Assembly (NCBI RefSeq): GCF_001665685.1
Contig: NZ_LZTB01000122.1
Coordinates: 1-64,000 of the forward strand
DNA from: Mycobacterium sp. 852013-50091_SCH5140682
GTDB taxonomy: Bacteria > Actinomycetota > Actinomycetes > Mycobacteriales > Mycobacteriaceae
Length of the DNA stretch: 64,000 nucleotides
Direction: 5' to 3'
Notes under the pieces: model-generated
The model's database searches: none
What the model saw: only the letters and a program-made list of their open reading frames with translations
What the model was told of the DNA's origin: nothing
Translations under genes and position numbers: made by a program
In this document: piece by piece, positions 8,624 to 18,138 of the stretch
How positions within the stretch are numbered: position 1 is the stretch's first letter
Layout of the letters: every line of letters starts with the position of its first letter

Positions 8624-9604
8624 GTGAGCAGCGCCAGACCCACCAAGGCCGACGTCGCGAGGCTGGCGAAGGTTTCCACCGCGACGGTCAGCTATGTGCT
8701 GAACAACGTTGAAGGGCAACGCATCTCGGAGCAGACTCAGGCCGCGGTGCGCAGTGCGGCCGCCGAGCTGGGGTACCGCCCGAACCTGGCTGCCCGCAAC
8801 CTCGCGGTCGGTGGCAGCGGGGTCGTGCTCTACGTCGTCGGCCGGCTGGCGTTGGGCAATCTGCCCATCGAGGTCGGCAGCAAGCTGACCACGGCGCTGG
8901 CGCGCCACGGTGTGGTGCTGTCCCTACAGTTCGAGACCGACGACGACCGCAATGTGGTGGACGCCATCGCCGACCTGAACCCGATGGCCGTCACCAGCAC
9001 CTTCCCACTGACCGGCGCCGCACTGGCCGCGGTGACCTCGGCGGGCATACCGCAGATCCACCTCGGCAGTTCGCAGCTGCACTCGATCGGCGAGTTGGAC
9101 CGCAGCATCGGAGAGATGCGCGTCGAGCACCTGACGGGGCGTGGGCATTCGCGGTTGGCGTTCGCGTACACCACCGACGAGGAGCTGCGGCCGCTCGGCG
9201 ATTACTGGCTCGTCGGATTGCGTGCGGCGGCCGAGCGGCGTGGGTTGCCCGCACTCGAGATCGCGAGTTTCGCCGCGGACGGATCGAATGCTGCGGACAT
9301 CGTCGCCCGGTGGGCTGCGGCGGGCGTGACGGCGGTCTGTGCCCAGAGCGACGAGACGGCGTTTGTGGTGCTGCATGGTCTGCGCCGGGCTGGTTTGCGC
9401 TGCCCGCAGGACATGGCGGTGATCGGCGTGAACGCGATCGACTTGGGCGCGGTGAGCTTCCCACCGTTGACGTCGGTGGCGTTCGACGCGAAGGCGATCG
9501 TCGACGTGGCGGTCGCGGCGATGATGTCCGAGCTGGGGTATCCCAGCGACGTGGAGCCGAGCAGTGCGGGCGTGGCGACGCTGATCGAGCGCGACTCGAC
9601 CTGA
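8624..9604 (+). CDS. LacI family transcriptional regulator
   Basis: A 326-aa repressor-type protein. The helix-turn-helix is PTKADVARLAKVSTATVSYVLNN at residues about 6-28, followed by the hinge YRPNLAARNLA and a periplasmic-binding-protein-like sensor domain. GTG at 8624 follows the kinase stop by four bases, so the two form an operon. LacI regulators usually bind a sugar or nucleoside, which fits the adjacent small-molecule kinase. The last conserved element is VIGVNAIDLG…PPLTSVAFD, normal for the family. The gene marks the right end of the non-catabolic part of the window. Confidence 0.88.
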   Translation: MSSARPTKADVARLAKVSTATVSYVLNNVEGQRISEQTQAAVRSAAAELGYRPNLAARNLAVGGSGVVLYVVGRLALGNLPIEVGSKLTTALARHGVVLSLQFETDDDRNVVDAIADLNPMAVTSTFPLTGAALAAVTSAGIPQIHLGSSQLHSIGELDRSIGEMRVEHLTGRGHSRLAFAYTTDEELRPLGDYWLVGLRAAAERRGLPALEIASFAADGSNAADIVARWAAAGVTAVCAQSDETAFVVLHGLRRAGLRCPQDMAVIGVNAIDLGAVSFPPLTSVAFDAKAIVDVAVAAMMSELGYPSDVEPSSAGVATLIERDST

Positions 9605-9709
9605 CGACGTCGGCAACCCTGGACATGTCATGACGAATGGCCGATGCTACTTACGCGCATAACCACGGCTGTGTAAGCTCCGTTCTCGTATACAGAGAGG
9701 TGGATTTCC

Positions 9710-10915
9710 GTGACAGCGAGTGCGACCCAGAAGGTGTACTTCGACCCCTACGACGTCGACATCAACACCAATCCGTATCCCACCTTCGCCCGGCTGCGCG
9801 ACGAAGCGCCGCTGTACTACAACGAGCAGCACGACTTCTACGCGCTGAGCCGGTTCGCCGACGTCAACAAGGCGCTCGTCGACCATGAGACCTTCAGTTC
9901 GGCCCGCGGTGCCATCATCGAGCTGATCAAAGCCAACATCGACATCCCTTCGGGCGCACTGATCTTCGAGGATCCGCCGATCCACGACATCCACCGCAAG
10001 CTGCTGGCCCGAATGTTCACGCCCCGCAAGATCAACGCGCTCGAGCCGAAGATTCGCGAATTCTGTGCGCAGTCCCTCGACCCACTGGTGGGTGCCGGCA
10101 GGTTCGACTTCATCACCGACTTCGGTGCCGTGATGCCGATGCGCGTGATCAGCGCGCTGCTGGGCATTCCGGAGGGCGATCAGGAGATGATCCGAGACCA
10201 CGGCAACGAGCAGCTGAGAACCGAGGCGGGCCAGCCCATGAAGGCCGCCAAGGAGGGACTGGTCGACGGGTCGATCTTCGAGGCCTACATCGACTGGCGC
10301 AGGGACAATCCGTCCGACGACATCATGACCGACCTGCTCAACGTCGACTTCACCGACGAGCACGGCGTCACCCGCAAGCTCACCCGCGAGGAATTGCTGA
10401 TCTACATCAATGTGGTGGCGGGAGCGGGCAACGAGACCACCACGCGGCTGATCGGCTGGGCGGCAAAGGTTTTGGCCGAGCATCCGGACCAACGGCGCCA
10501 GCTCGTCGAGAACCCGGGGCTGATCCCGCAGGCGGTGGAGGAGCTGCTGCGCTTCGAGCCGCCCGCCCCGCATGTGGCCCGGTACGTGACCCGGGACGTG
10601 GAGTTCTACGGCGAGACCGTGCCCGAGGGCAGCGTGATGATGATGCTGATCGGCGCGGCGGTCCGCGACAGCCGCCAATTCCCGCCCGACGGTGAGGTTT
10701 TCGACATCCACCGCGAACAGCGTCAGCACCTGGCGTTCAGCGTGGGCACCCACTACTGCCTGGGTTCGGCGCTGGCCCGGCTGGAGGGCCGCATCGCGCT
10801 CGAGGAGATCCTCAAGCGCTTCCCGGTGTGGGAGGTGGACTTGGACAACGCCGCGTTGTCACCGACCTCCACGGTGCGCGGCTGGGATTCCATGCCTGTC
10901 TTCGTAGCGACCTAG
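9710..10915 (+). CDS. Cytochrome P450
   Basis: A 401-aa soluble bacterial P450. The I-helix oxygen-binding motif is AGAGNETT, the K-helix is EELLR, and the heme-binding loop FSVGTHYCLG places the thiolate cysteine at residue 350. The GTG start at 9710 has GAGAGGTGG upstream. It should hydroxylate a hydrophobic carboxylate, terpene or steroid-like substrate with ferredoxin-supplied electrons. The candidate ferredoxins in the island are at 17699 and 39244; none is adjacent. The stop overlaps the convergent 100-aa gene by four bases. No copy of the island palindrome was seen upstream. Family assignment below CYP level was not attempted. Confidence 0.93.
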   Translation: MTASATQKVYFDPYDVDINTNPYPTFARLRDEAPLYYNEQHDFYALSRFADVNKALVDHETFSSARGAIIELIKANIDIPSGALIFEDPPIHDIHRKLLARMFTPRKINALEPKIREFCAQSLDPLVGAGRFDFITDFGAVMPMRVISALLGIPEGDQEMIRDHGNEQLRTEAGQPMKAAKEGLVDGSIFEAYIDWRRDNPSDDIMTDLLNVDFTDEHGVTRKLTREELLIYINVVAGAGNETTTRLIGWAAKVLAEHPDQRRQLVENPGLIPQAVEELLRFEPPAPHVARYVTRDVEFYGETVPEGSVMMMLIGAAVRDSRQFPPDGEVFDIHREQRQHLAFSVGTHYCLGSALARLEGRIALEEILKRFPVWEVDLDNAALSPTSTVRGWDSMPVFVAT

Positions 10916-11214
10916 TCGCTGGCAGGCAGGGGCTTGGCCGCCTTGAGATTCAGTGCCGTGGTGCCGACCGACAGCGTGCCCGCACCTGCCTTGGTGACCA
11001 GCACCTCGGCGCCCGCGTCGTCGACGTAGCGTTTGCCCATCAGATTGCCGTCCGCGAAGGCCGGGTCGATCGTCGCGCCCGAATCTTTTTCGGCGTCAAG
11101 GGCGATCATGGCGACGCCGCCTGCGCGCAGATCGTCGAGGCTGTCGGCGCTGCGCACGACGATCACCTGGGTGTCGCACACCTGGCTCTGAAGGCGGGTG
11201 CCGTTCTTGATCAT
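10912..11214 (-). CDS. Conserved-looking small protein of unknown function
   Basis: A 100-aa protein (MIKNGTRLQSQVCDTQVIVVRS…). It is coupled to the preceding ligase gene by an ATGA overlap, which argues that it is a real gene. The sequence is beta-rich with one cysteine (C13) in a Q-V-C-D context and contains no signal peptide or membrane segment. I do not recognise a family. Its operon contains an SDR and an acyl-CoA ligase, so it may act as an accessory or binding protein in CoA-thioester metabolism; this is context only. Confidence 0.7.
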   Translation of the reverse strand: MIKNGTRLQSQVCDTQVIVVRSADSLDDLRAGGVAMIALDAEKDSGATIDPAFADGNLMGKRYVDDAGAEVLVTKAGAGTLSVGTTALNLKAAKPLPASD

Positions 11215-12713
11215 GCTGACTCCTTGGAGATGGGCTGAAGTTCGTCGACCAGCTGGCGGCGCAGCACCTTGCCGGTGGCGTTGGTGGGCAGTTCATCCCG
11301 GAACACCACCCGGTCGGGAGTGCGGGAACCGCGCAGTTGCGCACGCACGTGCTCGCGCAATTCGTCGGGATCGGGTGTGGCGCCGTGGGTCGGCACCACC
11401 ACGGCGACGATGATCTGTCCCCACTGCGGGTCCTCCGGCCCGACCACGGCGACGTCGCGCACCGCGGGATGCTCGACGAGCACATCCTCGATCTCGGCAG
11501 GGGCGATGTTCTCGCCGCCACGGATGATGGTGTCGTCCGCGCGGCCGCCGATGAACAGGTAGCCGTCCTCGTCAAGCATCGCAACGTCTTTGGTGGGAAA
11601 CCAGCCTTCGGCGTCGAGCACCGAGCCGATGTCGCTGTAGCGGCCCGAAACCTGTTCGCCCCGCACGAACAGCTCGCCGGTCTCGCCGGGGCCGAGTACG
11701 GTGCCGTCGTCGGCGCGGATCTGTACCTCGATGCCGGGCACCACCTTTCCCACCGATCCGAGCCGCCGGGCCACGGCCGCATCGTCGGTGGCGAGCGCGG
11801 CGCGGTGGTCCTCGGGGCCGAGAACCGCGATGGTCGAACTGGTTTCGGTGAGTCCGTAGGCGTTGACGAACCCGACGCCGGGCAGCAGGTGCAGTGCCTT
11901 GCGGACGAGGGGCAACGCGACCTTGGAACCGCCGTAGGCCAGATTGCGCAACGTCGCGAGTGTGCTTCCGGACGCCTCGAGCGCGGCGACGATGCGGTCC
12001 AGCATGGTCGGCACCACGGTCGCGGTGGTGACACCTTCGGACCGCACCAACTCGATCCAGCGATTCGGGTCGAAGGTCCGGAGGTAGACCATCTTCCGGC
12101 CGGCGTAGAGATTCGACATGGCCGCGCCGACGCCGGCGATGTGATACGGCGGCACGCAGATCAGCGCGGCGTCTTCCGGCGTGGCCGAGTCGAATTCGAC
12201 CGTTCCGGTGATGTAGCTGGTGAGATTGTTGTGGGTGAGCTCGACGGCCTTGGGGCGCGACGTGGTGCCGGAGGTGAACAGCACCACCGCGACGGCATCG
12301 GGATCGACGAATTCCGATACCGGCTCGGACTGGCCGGCCGAGGCCACGAACTCCTCGGAGGTGATGACCTGTTTGCCTGCGCCGGCCACGACGTCGGCGT
12401 ATTCGGCATCGGCGATCACGAGCGGCTCGGGAAGCCTGTCGATGAGCTCACGCAGACCGTCGGCGCTCAGCCGGTAGTTGAGCGGCGTGAACGGCACTCC
12501 GGCACGCGCAGAGGCGAACAGCAGAAGGGGCAACAGCGCGCCGCCGGTGCCGACGTAGGCCACGTGAGCCGCGCTGGACGCCGTGATGATGCCCGCGCCT
12601 CCGTCGGCCAGCGCGCTCAATTCCCCGGCGGTGAGGCGGATATCGTCGGACACCACCGCGGTGCGGTCCGGGTTGCCCGACACCGCCATCTCCAGCAGCA
12701 CGGAAATGCTCAT
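11211..12713 (-). CDS. Acyl-CoA ligase (class I AMP-forming, FadD-like)
   Basis: A 500-aa adenylate-forming enzyme that would activate a carboxylic acid to its CoA thioester. Visible motifs are the P-loop LFTSGTTSRPKAVELTH, the A5-type NAYGLTETSS, the A7 aspartate region, and the C-terminal catalytic lysine in NATGKVLRRQL. It starts at ATG 12713, overlapping the SDR stop as ATGA, and its own stop overlaps the start of the 100-aa gene in the same way, so the three are one operon read leftward. The acid is unknown. A second ligase of this superfamily is at 18139. Confidence 0.92.
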   Translation of the reverse strand: MSISVLLEMAVSGNPDRTAVVSDDIRLTAGELSALADGGAGIITASSAAHVAYVGTGGALLPLLLFASARAGVPFTPLNYRLSADGLRELIDRLPEPLVIADAEYADVVAGAGKQVITSEEFVASAGQSEPVSEFVDPDAVAVVLFTSGTTSRPKAVELTHNNLTSYITGTVEFDSATPEDAALICVPPYHIAGVGAAMSNLYAGRKMVYLRTFDPNRWIELVRSEGVTTATVVPTMLDRIVAALEASGSTLATLRNLAYGGSKVALPLVRKALHLLPGVGFVNAYGLTETSSTIAVLGPEDHRAALATDDAAVARRLGSVGKVVPGIEVQIRADDGTVLGPGETGELFVRGEQVSGRYSDIGSVLDAEGWFPTKDVAMLDEDGYLFIGGRADDTIIRGGENIAPAEIEDVLVEHPAVRDVAVVGPEDPQWGQIIVAVVVPTHGATPDPDELREHVRAQLRGSRTPDRVVFRDELPTNATGKVLRRQLVDELQPISKESA

Positions 12714-13552
12714 AGGCCCTGTCCCGGTGCGTCGACGAAGATATCGATGATCGGATCATCCCCGCCACCGTATCGGGCGAGGTCGGTGACACCGGAAGCG
12801 GTGAGCACCTGCGCATCGATGAAGCACTGTCCGGTGACTTCGACGGCCGGCCGAGACAGGATCTCGACGGCGGCATCCGCCATGATCTCGGGGCTGCGTG
12901 ACGCAGCGAGCACGTCCTTGCCTGCACCGTTGGCGACGGCGGCGGTCGCGATGTAGGTCTCTGGCCATAGGCAGCTGAAACCGATTCCGGCGTCGGCATA
13001 TTCGGCGGCCCACCCCAGTGACAACAACGTCATCCCATATTTGGACAGCGTGTAGGACGGGTGGGCTCCGAGCCAGTGCGGGTTCAGGTTGATCGGTGGG
13101 GCCAGCGTCAGCACATGTGGATCAGCAGCGATGCGCAGATGCGGCAGCGCGGCCTTGGTGAGCAGGAACGTCCCGCGCACGTTGATGTCCATCATCAGAT
13201 CGAACTTCTTGGCCGACAACGCTTCGGTGGGTTCGGTGGCGATGGCGCCGGCGTTGTTGACGACGATGTCGATCCCGCCGAAATGCTCGACAGCGGTTTC
13301 GACCGCCCGTGCGACATCCTCGTCCTTGCGAACATCCCCGACCACTGCGACGGCTTTGCCGCCCGCGGCCTCCACCTCGGCGACTGCGGTGTACACGGTG
13401 CCCGGCAGCTTGGGGTGCGGTTCGGCGGTCTTGGCCAGCAGTACCACGTTGGCTCCGCGGCGGGCGGCGCCCAGCGCGATCGCCAGGCCGATGCCTCGAC
13501 TCCCGCCGGACACAACCATTGTGCGATCGGTGAATGACTCTTGGCTGGGCAT
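12710..13552 (-). CDS. SDR family oxidoreductase, HSDL2-like
   Basis: A 280-aa NAD(P)-dependent short-chain dehydrogenase. The cofactor motif is SGGSRGIGLAIA near residue 15, NNAG is present, and the catalytic Tyr/Lys lie in YTLSKYG. The LTLAPPINLNPHWLGAHPSYT segment is the long active-site loop typical of HSDL2-like proteins; where those usually show Ser before PP, this one has Ala, so the usual catalytic serine is uncertain. ATG 13552 is chosen because GAGGAGG stands five bases upstream. It is the first gene of the leftward operon facing the mutase operon across a shared promoter region. Confidence 0.88.
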   Translation of the reverse strand: MPSQESFTDRTMVVSGGSRGIGLAIALGAARRGANVVLLAKTAEPHPKLPGTVYTAVAEVEAAGGKAVAVVGDVRKDEDVARAVETAVEHFGGIDIVVNNAGAIATEPTEALSAKKFDLMMDINVRGTFLLTKAALPHLRIAADPHVLTLAPPINLNPHWLGAHPSYTLSKYGMTLLSLGWAAEYADAGIGFSCLWPETYIATAAVANGAGKDVLAASRSPEIMADAAVEILSRPAVEVTGQCFIDAQVLTASGVTDLARYGGGDDPIIDIFVDAPGQGL

Positions 13553-13582
13553 GGGCCTCCTCGCGCGACGCCGTTCTCTGAT

Positions 13583-13720
13583 GGTATTGCCATTCTCATT
13601 TTTGGCAAGTCTCGTAATCAGCGGGTGCCGCCGGTGGGATGGACGGCATTGTGCTGGTTCAGACCACTGCACGCGGCCTGTTTCCGTCTGGCGGTATTGG
13701 CATTCTCATTTTTCGCAAGT
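13583..13720. promoter_or_regulatory. Divergent promoter with two 28-bp direct repeats
   Basis: Between the SDR start (13552) and the mutase start (13734) a 28-base element occurs at 13583-13610 and 13693-13720, 110 bases apart, in the same orientation, with 26 of 28 bases identical. Its core is TATTG-S-CATTCTCATTTTT. The CATTCTCA part equals the right half of the palindrome found at the island's other divergent promoters, while the left half (GGTATT) is degenerate. It is probably a pair of binding sites for the same regulator or a variant of it. Confidence 0.65.
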
Positions 13721-13733
13721 ACGTTATCCAGTG

Positions 13734-15311
<1,578 letters not shown>

Positions 15312-15313
15312 GT

Positions 15314-15712
15314 ATGGCCACTCGAGTTCTCGTCGCCAAGCCCGGGCTGGACGGCCATGACCGCGGGGCCAAGATCGTCGCGCGAACCCTGCGCGATGCC
15401 GGGTTCGAAGTCGTCTACACCGGTATCCGGCAACGCATCGAGGACATCGTGTCCATCGCCCTGCAGGAAGACGTCGCGCTGGTGGGTCTTTCGATCCTGT
15501 CCGGGGCGCACGTGGCGCTCACCGCTCGCACCGTCGAAGCGCTGCGGGCAGCCGACGCCAACGACATCGCGGTCGTCGTCGGGGGCACCATCCCGCAGGG
15601 CGACGTGCAGAAACTGCTGGATGCCGGCGCGGCGGCGGTGTTTCCGACGGGAACCCCGCTCGAGCTCTTGGTGACCGAGGTTCGCGCTCTCACAGGGAAG
15701 GTGTCAGGCTGA
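15314..15712 (+). CDS. B12-binding small subunit of the acyl-CoA mutase
   Basis: A 132-aa cobalamin-binding protein with the DxHxxG motif as DGHDRG (axial His15), followed by SILSGAH and GGTIPQGD, the standard B12 Rossmann signature. It starts two bases after the large-subunit stop and should pair with it as a heteromeric mutase, like the isobutyryl-CoA mutase IcmA/IcmB arrangement. The length equals that of stand-alone small subunits. The G-protein expected to load or protect the cofactor is encoded 8 kb away at 23990 under a related promoter element. Confidence 0.93.
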   Translation: MATRVLVAKPGLDGHDRGAKIVARTLRDAGFEVVYTGIRQRIEDIVSIALQEDVALVGLSILSGAHVALTARTVEALRAADANDIAVVVGGTIPQGDVQKLLDAGAAAVFPTGTPLELLVTEVRALTGKVSG

Positions 15713-16668
15713 TGCGTCTGGGCGTCATGATCGGGGCCGAGCGCGGTGACATGGCGCGCAAGGTCTCCAAGCTGGTCTCCGATATTCGATGGGCCGAATC
15801 GGCGGGGCTGGACAGTGCGTGGATGCCCCAGGTGCCCAACGACTTCGACTGCCTCAGCATGGTCGCTTTGATGGCGGCGAACACGTCGCGTATCGAACTC
15901 GGGACCGCTGTGGTGCCCCTGCAGGCACAGCATCCCATAGCGCTTGCCCGCCAAGCCCTTTCGGTGCATGCCATGTCGGCCGGTCGGCTGGCCCTCGGCG
16001 TCGGTCCGTCGCACCACTGGATCATTCGCGACATGCTGGGCCTGCCCTACGAGAAGCCGGCTGCTTACACCCGCGACTATCTGCAGGTGTTGAACGCCGC
16101 GCTCGCTGGGCCCGGGGACGTTGACGTGGTGAACGATTCGTTCACGGTGCACAACCCCACGGTGCTCGGAGCGGATACCCCGATGCCGGTGCTGGTCTCC
16201 GCGCTGGGTCCGGTGATGCTGCAGATCGCAGGCGAGCACGCCGACGGCACATCGCTGTGGATGGCCGACGAGAAAGCCATCGGCGAACACATCGCGCCGA
16301 GGATCACCAAGGCTGCCGCCGACGCGGGTAGGCCTGCGCCGCGCATCGTCGCAGGTATCCCCGTCACGCTGTGCGCCAACTCCGAGATCGAAACCGCCAA
16401 GGACCGGGCCAACCGCGTGCTGGCCGAGGCCGAGACATCGCCGAACTACCAGCGGCTGCTCGACCGTGGGGAGGCCCGCACCGTCGGCGATCTGTGCGCG
16501 GCCGGTGACGAGGAGTCAATCCTGAAGCGGTTCAAGCAGTTCGCCGACGCCGGTGTCACGGACTTGTCCGTGCGGTTGTTGCCGATCGGGGCGAACCGGG
16601 ACGAGCTGATCGCGTCGAAGTACCGCACCCGCGAGGTGATCGCTGAACTCGCAAAGGCGGTGCGGTGA
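15712..16668 (+). CDS. LLM class F420-dependent-type oxidoreductase
   Basis: A 318-aa luciferase-like TIM-barrel protein (MRLGVMIGAERG…, DSAWMPQVPNDFD, ELGTAVVPLQAQHPIALARQALS, AGRLALGVGPSHHWI). The family uses coenzyme F420 or FMN for hydride transfer. The short length and the LGVGPSH motif favour the F420 group, but cofactor cannot be proven here. Its ATG overlaps the mutase small-subunit stop (TGATG), so it belongs to the same transcript and probably reduces or oxidises the mutase substrate or product. Confidence 0.85.
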   Translation: MRLGVMIGAERGDMARKVSKLVSDIRWAESAGLDSAWMPQVPNDFDCLSMVALMAANTSRIELGTAVVPLQAQHPIALARQALSVHAMSAGRLALGVGPSHHWIIRDMLGLPYEKPAAYTRDYLQVLNAALAGPGDVDVVNDSFTVHNPTVLGADTPMPVLVSALGPVMLQIAGEHADGTSLWMADEKAIGEHIAPRITKAAADAGRPAPRIVAGIPVTLCANSEIETAKDRANRVLAEAETSPNYQRLLDRGEARTVGDLCAAGDEESILKRFKQFADAGVTDLSVRLLPIGANRDELIASKYRTREVIAELAKAVR

Positions 16669-17714
16669 GTGCGCCGCTGGCGGGCATCCGCATCATCGAG
16701 GTCGGCGTCATGCTGGCCGGCCCGTACGCGACCATGATGTTGGCGGATCTGGGCGCCGAGGTGATCAAGGTCGAGCCGCCAGGCGGCGAAATCTCCCGGC
16801 AGGTCGGCGACAGCTACTTCGCGAGCCTGAACCGGGGTAAACGCAGCGTCTGCCTGGACCTCGCGTCGGCCGACGGACACGCGAAACTCGTGGAACTGGT
16901 TGCCGATTCGCATGCCCTGCTGGTCAACATGAAGCCGTCGGTGATCCACAGGCTCGGCCTCACCTATGAGTCACTGCGGCAGGTCAATCCCCGAATCGTC
17001 TGTGTGGCGATGACGGGCTTCGGGCTGGACGGGGGAGATGACCCGGCGTTCGACTATGTGATCCAGGCGGCCACCGGGGTGGCGGCGATGACAGGTGACC
17101 CTGACGGTCCACCCACCCTGCCCGGTTATTCGTCGGCGGACAATTCGACCGGGCTGACCGCCGCGCTGGGGCTCTTGGCGCTGATCGTGGCCGGCCGGGG
17201 CGGCCAGGTGGACGTCTCGCTGCGCGACGTCATGCTCTCGCAGCTGAATTACCGCGCTGCGGCGTATCTCAACGACGGCAGAGAGCCGCGGCGGTATCCG
17301 TTCGGCGCTCACTCGTATTACGTTCCCGCTCAGCTCTTTCCCACCGCTGACGGCTACCTCGCGCTGTTCATCACGCACGACGGGTTCTGGAGATCGTTCG
17401 CGGCCGAGGCGAAGATCGACGGATTCGCGACCATGGCCGAGCGCGCCGCCCGACGCGACGAGGTTCTCAGTGTGGTGACCGCGGCGCTGGCCACCGACAC
17501 CGCGCTCGGTTGGGAGGCGCGTCTCAAACCGCTGGGCATCCCGGCGGCGGCCGTGCGGACCCTCCCCGAGGCGTTGGCCCAGACGCCGCAGGCCGTGGTC
17601 ACCGCCGGGGCTTTCCGATTGGTGGGCAGCCCTATTCGCATTACCGGATATGTGCCCGACTACCGCCCGGCGCCGGCGCTCGACGAGCGCCCGGCGGCTC
17701 AATCCTCGTCGTAG
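16665..17714 (+). CDS. Family III CoA-transferase (CaiB/BaiF)
   Basis: A 349-aa CoA-transferase. The N-terminal GIRIIEVGVMLAGPYATMMLADLGAEVIKVEPP and NRGKRSV motifs are classic. The catalytic aspartate that carries the anhydride intermediate is most likely in SSADNSTGL. The protein would move CoA between acids, avoiding ATP use. GTG at 16665 overlaps the LLM stop as GTGA. At about 350 aa it is shorter than the usual 380-400 aa, losing part of the C-terminal region. It ends convergently with the ferredoxin gene, overlapping by 16 bases. Confidence 0.9.
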   Translation: MSAPLAGIRIIEVGVMLAGPYATMMLADLGAEVIKVEPPGGEISRQVGDSYFASLNRGKRSVCLDLASADGHAKLVELVADSHALLVNMKPSVIHRLGLTYESLRQVNPRIVCVAMTGFGLDGGDDPAFDYVIQAATGVAAMTGDPDGPPTLPGYSSADNSTGLTAALGLLALIVAGRGGQVDVSLRDVMLSQLNYRAAAYLNDGREPRRYPFGAHSYYVPAQLFPTADGYLALFITHDGFWRSFAAEAKIDGFATMAERAARRDEVLSVVTAALATDTALGWEARLKPLGIPAAAVRTLPEALAQTPQAVVTAGAFRLVGSPIRITGYVPDYRPAPALDERPAAQSSS

Positions 17715-18019
17715 GAGACCGTGACCTGATCGCAGTCGGGGATCGCCTGGCAGGTCAGCACGTAGCCGTCGGCGACCTCGTCGTCATCCAACGCGTCGTT
17801 GACCCGCATGGTCGCGGTGCCCTCGAGGAGTTTGGCCATGCAGGTGCCGCAGTTGCCCGCCTCGCAGGAGAACGGTGGCGTCATCCCGGCGCGGCGCGCG
17901 CTTTCCAGCAGCGTTTCGCCCGGTCGCCGCGGTACGGACGCCTGTTCGCTGTCGAACATGATCGTCACCTGGCCTCCGGTTTCGCTGGCGGCCGTGGCGG
18001 ACATCGGTTCTGCCGTCAT
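17699..18019 (-). CDS. 2Fe-2S plant-type ferredoxin
   Basis: A 106-aa electron carrier with cysteines C52, C57, C60 and C90 in the pattern CEAGNCGTC…LTCQA, the standard plant/vertebrate-type [2Fe-2S] site. It should deliver electrons to an oxygenase of the island, for instance the Rieske enzyme at 56108 or a P450, as no oxygenase lies next to it. ATG 18019 has AGGGAGTC upstream. Its promoter contains the palindrome at 18053-18067, shared with the divergent acyl-CoA ligase gene. No matching ferredoxin reductase was found in the window. Confidence 0.92.
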   Translation of the reverse strand: MTAEPMSATAASETGGQVTIMFDSEQASVPRRPGETLLESARRAGMTPPFSCEAGNCGTCMAKLLEGTATMRVNDALDDDEVADGYVLTCQAIPDCDQVTVSYDED

Positions 18020-18052
18020 GAGACTCCCTGTGCACTATCATTCTGACGTAGC

Positions 18053-18067
18053 GAGAATACCATTCTC
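18053..18067. promoter_or_regulatory. Island palindrome GAGAAT-ACC-ATTCTC (operator-like)
   Basis: A perfect 6+3+6 palindrome between the divergent ferredoxin and acyl-CoA ligase genes. TACCAT inside it fits the mycobacterial -10 form TANNNT, so a bound repressor would block RNA polymerase. A weaker second copy (TGATAGTATCTTCTCA) follows at 18074-18089. Basis: seen directly; the operator role is inferred from recurrence at other divergent promoters. Confidence 0.72.
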
Positions 18068-18138
18068 AATAAGTGATAGTATCTTCTCAACCGTCCGGCA
18101 GGACGATCTGACTAAGGAGAGGCCGGCGAAGGTGTCCG

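Noticed and set aside
11337..12956. 539-codon open frame on the + strand
   Set aside because: It is antisense to the acyl-CoA ligase, which has complete motifs and ATGA coupling.
18053..18067. KstR or KstR2 binding site
   Set aside because: The sequence lacks the AAC-GTT and CAAG-CTTG cores known for those regulators.
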